NCBI RefSeq assembly: GCF_000739615.1
Contig: NZ_BATP01000003.1
Span: 124,001 to 188,000 of the forward strand
Direction: 5' to 3'
DNA length: 64,000 nt
DNA from: Haloferula sp. BvORR071
Lineage (GTDB): Bacteria; Verrucomicrobiota; Verrucomicrobiia; Verrucomicrobiales; Akkermansiaceae
Shown here piece by piece: positions 23,885-32,300 of the stretch. Position numbers and translations under genes: made by a program. Under the pieces are notes generated by a model. It had not been told where the DNA came from, searched no databases, and was given only the letters and a program-made list of their open reading frames with translations. How positions within the stretch are numbered: the stretch's first letter is position 1; each line of letters starts with the position of its first letter.

Positions 23885-24613
23885 ATGAAAGCCAAACTCC
23901 TCGCGGTCTTCCTCGCCGCTCCGCTTGCCCACGCCGCCACCGTTACTTTCCACGATGCCGAGAATCCTGATGCCGCCGGAGGCATCGGATATGAATGGTC
24001 GGTCACGCTCGGTAGCGAGGAGGTCATCTCGACGCCTAACGTCGCGGGTTCGCATGTCGGTGCGTGGTCTTGGGAAGATCAGGGTCTTTTCGATCCCGGC
24101 GATCCGACGGTGGGCTGGACCCATACTTCCCAGTGGGCAGCCATCACCCTTACGGAGGCTGCCTATTTTACGGTCCGGCTCGAAGCGAATGGTGCGGTGC
24201 CTTATACCGGGGCAGGTAACGTCGGTGGATTCCGGCCAAGCGACAACTTCTTCCCGTCGTTCACGCTCTATTCGGGAATCGACCAAGATGCGATCCCGGA
24301 TGCGATTGCGGAAGCCTTGGGGCTGAACCCCGCGGACGGTGAGAACCACATGTACAATAACCGCGGCAACATCGACTGGGCCGAGGATCTCACCTTTGTT
24401 GGCTTAAAGGAGAACAGCACTCAGTCTTTCGCTGAGGCCACTTGGTTCCTACCTGCGGGCACCTACACCCTGGTGATGGGGAGCAATGCGCCCTCCGAAT
24501 CGAACCCGCCGCGGCAGGGATTCAAGGCAACCTTCACCACGGCGCCCGAGCCTTCATCCGCACTGCTGGGGGCCTTTGCCGCCGGGCTCCTGGTGATTCG
24601 TCGCCGCCGTTAA
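23885..24613 (+). CDS. PEP-CTERM-like secreted protein
   Basis: A 242-residue exported protein with a short signal peptide (MKAKLLAVFLAAPLAHA) and a C-terminal sorting signal: APEPSSALLG, a hydrophobic helix and the cluster RRRR. In the PEP-CTERM system an exosortase/archaeosortase-like enzyme cleaves or processes this tail, often in EPS-producing bacteria; no such enzyme is seen in this window. The middle is beta-rich with aromatic and acidic residues (GYEWSVTLGSEEV, GAWSWEDQGLFDPGD, FTLYSGIDQDAIPDA), as in many PEP-CTERM proteins, without a named domain. It lies 31 bases after the di-heme protein and 27 before the His-rich barrel, so the three are probably one operon. Confidence 0.82.
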   Translation: MKAKLLAVFLAAPLAHAATVTFHDAENPDAAGGIGYEWSVTLGSEEVISTPNVAGSHVGAWSWEDQGLFDPGDPTVGWTHTSQWAAITLTEAAYFTVRLEANGAVPYTGAGNVGGFRPSDNFFPSFTLYSGIDQDAIPDAIAEALGLNPADGENHMYNNRGNIDWAEDLTFVGLKENSTQSFAEATWFLPAGTYTLVMGSNAPSESNPPRQGFKATFTTAPEPSSALLGAFAAGLLVIRRRR

Positions 24614-24640
24614 TCCAAGCTTCCCAATCATATTTTACCC

Positions 24641-25510
24641 ATGCGCTCTAACAAAACGATGATTTGCTGCCGTGCCGCCTTGCTGGTGACGGCTTTGCTC
24701 CAAGGGATTGCCAATGCCCACCACGGTGAGGACTTCCTCGTGGTCATGGACTCGACCGTGCCGGAACCGATGCATGCCACGGTCTTCAGTGCGATCGAGT
24801 GGTCGCGCCGGGGCACCGAGGACGAGGTCGGTTTCGAGCCCGGCTTCATGGCCGGGGTGCTGCCGGGGCTGGCTGTGGGCAGTAGCTTCCAGTTCGGCGA
24901 CGAGGACGGCGCGGGCTGGGAATACAGCGCTGTGGATCCCTCGATCCAATGGACCCTGCCGATCGGGGACTTCCCAGTGAAGTTCGCAGTCCACGCGGGT
25001 TACGTTTTTGCCGACGAATCCGACGACGATCATGACCATGGTGCTGACGACCACGACCATGATGAAGATGATGGCGGGGTGGACCCCGGTCCCGACGGCC
25101 CCTTGGGCGGCGGTATGGAACACGACCATGATCACGGTGAGGAGCATGAGCACTCGCACAGTCACAACGGCATTCATCGCCACGGCCAAGATCACTTCCA
25201 CATGCGGCTGATCGCGGATACCAAGCTGGGTGATCACACACGGCTGGTGGCGAACCTGATCGGCGTGGCCCCTGGCGGAGGGGAGTATGACTTCGGCTAT
25301 GCGATTGGGCTTCGCTACCAGTTCAGTCACGCTTGGGCCGCGGGTATCGAGAACATCGGGGACTTTAATACCCACGGTGAGAACGAGCTTATCGCGGGAC
25401 TTTACTGGACCCCGATCCACTCCTGCACCATCCGGCTCGGTGCGGGTGTGGGCATCGGCCAGGCCTCCAGCGACTTTTCGCTGCGGAGCGGGCTCACTTG
25501 GCGGTTCTAA
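24641..25510 (+). CDS. Outer-membrane beta-barrel with histidine-rich loop
   Basis: A 289-residue protein. After a signal peptide (cleavage near GIANA-HHGED) it consists of amphipathic beta strands and ends in LRSGLTWRF; a final Phe after alternating residues is the usual outer-membrane insertion signal. Between about residues 130 and 190 lies a loop with some twenty His residues interleaved with Asp/Glu (DDHDHGADDHDHDEDD, EHDHDHGEEHEHSHSHNG), fit to bind zinc, copper, nickel or cobalt. Another HH pair lies at the mature N-terminus. I recognise no named porin family. Position after a di-heme protein and a Cys-motif protein supports a role in metal capture or efflux at the outer membrane, an inference only. 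Confidence 0.72.
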   Translation: MRSNKTMICCRAALLVTALLQGIANAHHGEDFLVVMDSTVPEPMHATVFSAIEWSRRGTEDEVGFEPGFMAGVLPGLAVGSSFQFGDEDGAGWEYSAVDPSIQWTLPIGDFPVKFAVHAGYVFADESDDDHDHGADDHDHDEDDGGVDPGPDGPLGGGMEHDHDHGEEHEHSHSHNGIHRHGQDHFHMRLIADTKLGDHTRLVANLIGVAPGGGEYDFGYAIGLRYQFSHAWAAGIENIGDFNTHGENELIAGLYWTPIHSCTIRLGAGVGIGQASSDFSLRSGLTWRF

Positions 25511-25536
25511 GTTCTCATCCTGGTTGCCGGAAATCG

Positions 25537-25565
25537 TGCTGCCACAGCGATTTACTGTGGCAGCA
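25537..25565. terminator. Hairpin between convergent genes
   Basis: A perfect 11-base-pair stem, TGCTGCCACAG (25537-25547) with CTGTGGCAGCA (25555-25565), loop CGATTTA, lies between the ends of the His-rich barrel gene (+) and the beta-strand-repeat gene (-). Only short T runs flank it, so it may act as a two-way terminator or as an RNA-stabilising stem. Confidence 0.55.
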
Positions 25566-25593
25566 GCCTTTCCGTCCAAGTGCGTCTGGAATC

Positions 25594-28500
25594 TCAAGGA
25601 CGGGAAACGAGCACGCGGGCGAAGAGCTTGTGGCCTGCCGACTCCTCGGTCCGCGGGATCGAAACCTCCACGGTGTCGAGCGCCGCTGAGGGAGAGTCCT
25701 CCGCGATACTAGCCATGCCCGCACTGGTAGCACCGATAGCGACTTCATGAGCCGCGCTCCAGAGAGAGAGGTCGTTGGTCCATTGAACCTTGATGGTCAC
25801 ATCACCTTCGCTGAGGTCGGTGCGCTTGAAGCTGAGCACCAGGTGGGTGGGTGTGAGGGAGCAGGCGGGCAAGCCCGACTGGCTTGAGGCGCCGGTGCCG
25901 GCGGGAACTCCGCCGAAGACGAATTCCAGCAAGTTGGCCACGCCATCGTGGTCGGGATCGTCATTCACGCCGTCGTTGACTCCGGCGGTGAGACCATTGG
26001 CCGGCAGGGTCTTCCAAGCGTCGTAACCGCTGCCGGTCTGATTGATGATGATCTGGGTGGCGGTGTAGGCGACCGAATAGCCGGCAGGCAGGTTCTTGAT
26101 GGCGAAGGTGCCAGTGAGGCTGGTGGCTTCAGCGATCACGTAGCTCGGTTGCGTGGCGGGGCTAAGCTCGGTGACATTGAGGGTGGCACCGCTGATGTTG
26201 AGATTGCCGCTGACGACCAGCTTGTCGGCGGCGACACCGCTGACCTCGATATCCAAGGAACCGGTGAGGGTGGTGGGGCCTGTGGTCAGCGTGCCGACAC
26301 TCGTTCCCGGGGCGATGCTGCCCGCCGCCGTGACAGTGCCGGGGAAGATACCCGTGCCTGCAAGCTTGGCTCCGGCTGAGACATTTACCGGGCTGGAAGC
26401 GGAGATGCTGCGAGGAGCAAGGATGGCCAGAGTTCCCTCCTGGACGGTGGTGTTGCCGGTATAGGTGCTGCTGCCTGTCAGGGTCAGCTTGCCCGTGCCG
26501 ACCTTGGTAAGCGCGGTAATCTGGTTGGTGCCGCTGCCGTTGGCAATCACACCGCCGAAGCTGCTGTCAGTGCCGAGCGCGCCGACCGAAAAGGTAGCCG
26601 TGGTGTTGTTGACGTTGTTGCGAAGCCGGGAGTTGGATGTGGCTCCGGTGGTCGAGAGCTCGCCCATGTGGACCGTGCCTCCGGCGGCCATGTTGGCGAC
26701 GTAGGCGGAAGTGGAAGAGAGAGTTCCTTCGGTGCTAAAGGTGAATTTGGCGGCCTGACTTGAGGAGCTGGAACTGTTGAAGAGGATGGTGGTGCCGGCT
26801 TGCCAGAGGTTGAAGGTGCCGGTGAAGGCCGAGTTGTCCGCGGTCAGTGTGTCGCTGCCGTCCATGATGTTGAGCACGCCGCTGCCACTAAGGCGGCCCG
26901 TGAGGGTCCGGCCGCTGGCGTTCTGGGCAATGAAACCATTGCTGAGAACTTCGATGTCATTTGGCAGATTTCCGGTGCCTGCGTTGAGGTAAAGCCGGTT
27001 GTTGGTTCCGAGCGTGCCATTGGTCCCAATCGCACCGGCCGCGGCTACATCGAGCACGATGAGGGCGTTTGAAAAATCGGCGCTGAAGTTGTTGCTGCGG
27101 ATGTTGCCGCTGCGCTGGCTCAGCGAGCCGCTGAAGTTCTTCAGGCTGGTGTTGAGCTGGTATTGGTTGCCGGAGCCGATGTCCGAAATGAGGTTGATGT
27201 CTCCGCCGATGATGTTGATGCCGTTTTGGATGCCATTGTTTTTCACCGTGAGTGAACTGGGCTGACCGCTGCTATTGCGGATCGCGCCCTCGGCGGTGCC
27301 AAGAGTGCCGATGGTCTGATTGAAGCCGTTGAGATCGAGGACGGCCCCCGAGGCGATGGTTACGGAAGGGGCCGCAGCGTTGCCGATACCGAGGGGGCTT
27401 GAGGTAGTGCCCACCTGGCTGACACCGAGCTTGGTGATGCCCTGGTTGATGGAAACGGCACCGGTGAAGGTGTTGTTTCCGCTCAAGGTAGTCGTGCCGG
27501 GGCCGGAAAGCGTGAGGCCGCTGTTGCTGCCGTTGTCGGCAATGTTCGAGGCGACCTCAAGAGAGGCGTGATTGATGAGGATCAGCTCGCGGCTGGCACC
27601 GTTGGCATTGCCACGGATGGTGCCACCGCTGATCATCGAGCCAGTGGCCACGGGTGTCACCAATACGCCGCCGGTGGCAACGGTATTCACACCGTCCAAG
27701 CCGAGCAGTTTATTGGGAGCACCGCTGAATCGCAGCGAATTGACCGTGACTCCGGAGACCGAATCACCGCCTGCGACATCGACGTTGGTCGCGGCTGTGT
27801 AGGTAGTCCCGTAGGAGCCCGCTGGCAGGCCGGAAAGCGTGTAGGGTCCCGTTCCGGACTTCGTGAGCCAGGTGGTGCCACCAACGGTTTGGTAGGCTGA
27901 ATTCGAGCTGTTGGTGGCGATGCCGTTGGCTGTGTTGGCGCTGGTGGTCGTGACCGAGCCTGAGGCGGGGAGCACGAAATCCATCGTGCTCTGAGCATTG
28001 CGGGTCATGCCGCCGAGGGTGACGTCGACAGTCGTCGCCCCATTCGGAACGACGGTAAGAGAAGCGGCCCGGTTGGCGCTGGTGGTGATGCCATTGAAAG
28101 TCTGCGAGACGGCAGCGGCGTTCTTCCCTTTCAAGGTGGCGGCCCCACCGAGAGTCAGATTGGTCAGGCCGAGCAGATTCGACGGCACGGCCATACTGGA
28201 AAAATCCAGCACCAGGGAGCCGCTGGAGAGGGTGGTGGAGCCGGTGTAGGTGCTCCCGGTGCTGCCACTGATTGTGAGGGTTCCGGTGCCGGCGTAGGTG
28301 AGCTTGTTCGCGGCAGCCACGGCACTGCTACCATTGGCAACCGGACCGTTGATGGTGACGTCGGCAGCGCCATTCAAGGTGAGGGTGCGGACCGAGGTAT
28401 CAGGATCGATCGATAGATCGATCGCGCCCAAGGTGAGCTTGGCAGCTCCACTGAGGTTATTGGTGAGGGTTCGGTTCGCACCGGCGATTCCGCCAAGAAT

Positions 28501-28938
28501 CCCGGAGGTGAGCTTGCCGGAGAAGCTGACATCGCTGTTACCTGAAACGACCACGGTGGCTGCCTGCAGCCCCATCGGCAAGGCGATGGCTTGAGTGACT
28601 GAGCTGTTGTTAGACAGATTGCCGTTCAAGTTCATGGCGTTCCCTCCCAGCGTGAAAACACTGGCTCCGGCGTTGAAGGTGATGCCGTTGAGGGCGAGGT
28701 TCGCGGCGAGGTCGTTGTTGAGAGTTGCGATTCCCGAATTGCCAAAGATCAATGCATCATTGGCCACCGGAGCGGTGCCGCCCCAGTTGGCCGGGAGCGA
28801 CCAGTTGGAACTGCTCGGAACTGCGGTCCAAGTGCAGTCCCCGGCGAACAGCGGTGAGGCGGCGGCCATGCCTAGTGCCAGCCTGCAGAGACTGCTGCGG
28901 CAGAATGAAGGGGTGGAAGTCGGGTTTTGGGCTTTCAT
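25594..28938 (-). CDS. Large secreted protein with autotransporter-associated beta-strand repeats (1)
   Basis: An 1114-residue exported protein. The start at 28938 (MKAQNPTSTPSF) gives a plausible signal peptide ending near SPLFAGD; the frame remains open 61 codons upstream but this part is Pro-rich and not signal-like. The body is a long parallel beta-helix-type array with PATR motifs (KVGTGKLTLTGSSTYTGNT, GPGTTTLSGNNTFTGAVS, YAGTGTLTISGS). The last 140 residues change character: DDPDHDGVANLLEFVFGG, then a beta module with VQWTNDLSLWSAAHEV and a final FARVLVSRP. No autotransporter barrel is present, so it is not a classical type V substrate. Likely surface adhesion or matrix. It diverges from a second such gene with about 440 bases between their starts. 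Confidence 0.85.
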   Translation of the reverse strand: MKAQNPTSTPSFCRSSLCRLALGMAAASPLFAGDCTWTAVPSSSNWSLPANWGGTAPVANDALIFGNSGIATLNNDLAANLALNGITFNAGASVFTLGGNAMNLNGNLSNNSSVTQAIALPMGLQAATVVVSGNSDVSFSGKLTSGILGGIAGANRTLTNNLSGAAKLTLGAIDLSIDPDTSVRTLTLNGAADVTINGPVANGSSAVAAANKLTYAGTGTLTISGSTGSTYTGSTTLSSGSLVLDFSSMAVPSNLLGLTNLTLGGAATLKGKNAAAVSQTFNGITTSANRAASLTVVPNGATTVDVTLGGMTRNAQSTMDFVLPASGSVTTTSANTANGIATNSSNSAYQTVGGTTWLTKSGTGPYTLSGLPAGSYGTTYTAATNVDVAGGDSVSGVTVNSLRFSGAPNKLLGLDGVNTVATGGVLVTPVATGSMISGGTIRGNANGASRELILINHASLEVASNIADNGSNSGLTLSGPGTTTLSGNNTFTGAVSINQGITKLGVSQVGTTSSPLGIGNAAAPSVTIASGAVLDLNGFNQTIGTLGTAEGAIRNSSGQPSSLTVKNNGIQNGINIIGGDINLISDIGSGNQYQLNTSLKNFSGSLSQRSGNIRSNNFSADFSNALIVLDVAAAGAIGTNGTLGTNNRLYLNAGTGNLPNDIEVLSNGFIAQNASGRTLTGRLSGSGVLNIMDGSDTLTADNSAFTGTFNLWQAGTTILFNSSSSSSQAAKFTFSTEGTLSSTSAYVANMAAGGTVHMGELSTTGATSNSRLRNNVNNTTATFSVGALGTDSSFGGVIANGSGTNQITALTKVGTGKLTLTGSSTYTGNTTVQEGTLAILAPRSISASSPVNVSAGAKLAGTGIFPGTVTAAGSIAPGTSVGTLTTGPTTLTGSLDIEVSGVAADKLVVSGNLNISGATLNVTELSPATQPSYVIAEATSLTGTFAIKNLPAGYSVAYTATQIIINQTGSGYDAWKTLPANGLTAGVNDGVNDDPDHDGVANLLEFVFGGVPAGTGASSQSGLPACSLTPTHLVLSFKRTDLSEGDVTIKVQWTNDLSLWSAAHEVAIGATSAGMASIAEDSPSAALDTVEVSIPRTEESAGHKLFARVLVSRP

Positions 28939-29374
28939 GGGTTTGGGAGTCGAAGTGCCTCGCGGTATTAGCCAAACAGCGCGGTCGTCCTGGCTGGCTC
29001 CGAAGGCAGCGGGCGGAAACATCCCTGCGGCAGGAGGAAAAGCCGCAGCAAATGGAGGTTTGGGGTTTGAAGTCCCGGTTGGGCTCCGGGATCGGGAGTG
29101 ACAGACACCGCCAAGGCTCATTTCGCCCCAAGGTGCCGATACAAGACTGCGCGCTTGGCGAACGGGAATTCAATAACCCGGTTAGGGAATGGGGGCACTC
29201 GGTTGATCGCGCCCTGCACTGCCGGGAACAGCAAGCGGTCCATTGGCTGCCGGTCTCGCCCTTCATAACTCCGATGGGGTAATGGACGGATTTTAGCCCT
29301 GCGTGGATAACGATTCTTGTAATGCGGGAACCTGCCCAGTTCCGGCCTTCGGCAGAACCCAACGCCACAAACCC
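28939..29374. other. Divergent intergenic region between two repeat-protein genes
   Basis: About 436 bases that must hold promoters for both large repeat-protein genes. It is more AT-mixed than the genes and contains short inverted repeats (for example CCGGTTGGGCTCCGG near 29080), but no -35/-10 pair convincing enough to name. Confidence 0.4.
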
Positions 29375-32300
29375 ATGAAAAACTCCCCGTCTATTGGTAA
29401 TTTCAAGCGAGCCTCTTTGCTATCTTGCGCCACTGTCTGCGCGATTTCAGCTGCCCATGCCCAGAGTGGCACGTGGACCGGAGTCGCAAGCCCGGCACTC
29501 TGGAGTAACACCGCCAACTGGACTGGTGGGATCGTCGCCAGCGGATCCGGAAATACGGCACACTTCGAAACCATCGATCTCCCGGATGGCCCGTTCCAGT
29601 TGTCGCTGGATACGCCGCGCACGCTGAGCAATCTGAGCTTTGGCGATATCAATACCACCACCGCTGGCTCGTGGTTGGTGGACAATAATCTCGATCCACT
29701 CAACGTCCTCACGCTCGATGGCACGCCGGTGCTCACCGTGAATGCGATGGCAACCGGTGCCGCGGCGGAGATCAGCGCGGTGGTCGCGGGCAGCGCCGGA
29801 GTGAGCAAGGCGGGAACTGGTGCCCTGACCTTGAGCGGAGCGAACACTTACAGCGGCACCACTGCGGTGAACGCAGGCACGCTCAACATCAATAGCGCCA
29901 CTGCGATCGGCACGAGCACCCTGACTCTGGCCGGGGGCAATATCGGCAGCACCGGTGCCGCAGTAACACTCAACAACAACAACGCGCAGAACTGGAACTC
30001 GAACTTCACCTTCGCGGGGCCGAGCAATCTGGCGATGGGTACGGGTGCAATCAACGTTCCGGGTGCCATCACGCTTACGGCGACTGCAGGCCAACTGAAC
30101 CTCGGCGGCGTCATCACCAGCACTGGCACCTTCACGAAAGATGGCGCAGGTGAAGTGCTGCTCTCCGGCGCGAATGTTGCGAGCTTCACCGGCCCGATGA
30201 CCCTGAAGGGCGGCTTGGTCCGCATCCGTGGCAATATGGCCACCGGTGCCACTGGCGTCGCACTCAATCAAGAGCCCATCGGTTCGCTCACGAAGACGAT
30301 TACTTTTGAAGGTGGAGCGCTCATGCTCAATGGAGCAACAGGAAGCAATGGCCCGACCACCGTTGCCTTCACCAATCCCGTGGTGGTCGCAGCAGGACAG
30401 ACCGGTACCGTCTGGGGGCCCCAGCGTGGTGCTTTCAACTCCACGCTGACTGGCAGCGGCACCTTCAATTTCATCGGCAACTATGTGCGCGGTGACCTGA
30501 ACGGCAACTGGACCGGATTCACTGGCACCGTCAATGCATCCGGTGCCAACACGGCCGGCAATTCCGATGTCCGCATCGCCGGTGCAAACATCCTGCATGC
30601 GGGGCTCGCGCTGAATATTACGAATGCCAGCGTCTATCAGACCTACAACCCGCCTAACAATGCGGTCGGCACCACCCAGATTATCGGCAGGCTGAGTGGA
30701 AGCGCAGCGGCCTTTTTGGGCGGCAGCCCGGTGGGCGGGCGCTTCGTCAACTGGCAGGTGGGGGCTCTGAATCAGGATACCGAATACGCCGGCGTCATCG
30801 GAAATTCGGCCGGTGCGGCCCGCCTCTACAAAGTGGGCACCGGGACTTTGACATTGAGTGGTGCGAACACCTACACCGGGGACACCCAGCTCAATGCCGG
30901 CAAGATTTCGGTCGGAAACGGTGGTGCTTCCGGTAGTCTGGCAGCGACCAACGTGATCACCGTTGCGGGAACCCAACTCATCTTCAACCGCGGCAGCAGC
31001 GCATCGAGCGTCTATCCCGGCATCCTTTCCGGACCGGGCACGATCACGAAGCGTGGTGCTGGCCAGGTGAACTTCACCGGTGCCAATACCTACACCGCGG
31101 GCACCACAATCGAAGGCGGCATCATCGGCATCAATAGCCCGGCATCGCTCGGCAGCGCCGGTGCGGTCAGCTTCACCACCGCCAATGGCGGGGTGATCTC
31201 AATCTTGCCCGGTGTGGTGGAGAGCCGCAGCTTCAACGTGGCCAGTGGCCTCACCGCCAGCTTCGGGGGCGCGACCGCTGGGGATTCGCTGGAAGTCACC
31301 AGTTCCATCACCGGCGCTGGCTCCTTGGCTGTGAGCGGTGATGGCTTCCTCACGCTCTCCGGCGCCAATGCCTACGCCGGTCCTACCACTGTCAGCAGTG
31401 GCGCGCTGGTCGCGGCGAATCTTTCCGGAAGCGCAACCTCGTCCGGCGCGGTGTCATTCTCGGCTGGCACGCTGGCGGGCGAGGGCACCATTGCCGGTGC
31501 CGTGACCACGGCTTCAGGCGTATCTCTGAAGCCCGGTGCACTGACGCCGACTTCTTCGGGCGTCGGCAATCTGACCGTCGGCTCGCTCGCTCTCGCAGGT
31601 GGCACCACGCTCTACACCGAGTTCACCAATTCCGCGACTTACGACAAGATCACGGTTTCCAACCCGAACGGATTGACCGTGTCCGCATCGCTTGCCAATC
31701 CAGTGATGGTGGATCTGCGGGTGGCCAACTCCACCGCCAAGTGGACCACTCCGGGAACCTATACCATCCTGCAGTTTGCAGGCTCCTTCGTCGGAAACGC
31801 CAATGATCTGTTCGAGGTGACTCCAGCCAGCCAGCAGGCCGGCCAGACCTATACCTTCTCGGTCGTAGGGAATAGCATCCAGCTCGTGGTGGCCGGCAAC
31901 TTGCCCTCGATCTGGAATGTCGATGCGTCCGGCAACTGGAGCGCTGCCGGTAACTGGGCGAATGGATCACCCAATGCGATCGGTGCCACGGCTCAGTTTG
32001 ACAGCAAGATCACCGGAACCCAGACCGTGACCTTGGACAGCAGCCGCACGGTGGGCTTGATTCAATTCAACAACGCCAACTCCTATGCGATCGACGGCAC
32101 GGCTACACTGACGCTCAACCAAGCGGTGGGGAATGCCCAAGTCGACGTGCTCTTGGGTGCTCACTCCATTTCGACGCCGATCCAGCTAGCAGATCCAATC
32201 GGCATTGATTTATTCAACGGTGCCAATTCGCTCACCCTGTCTGGAAACATCGGTGGTGCGGGCGGGATCACCAAATCCGGGCCGGGTAACCTGGCGTTGG

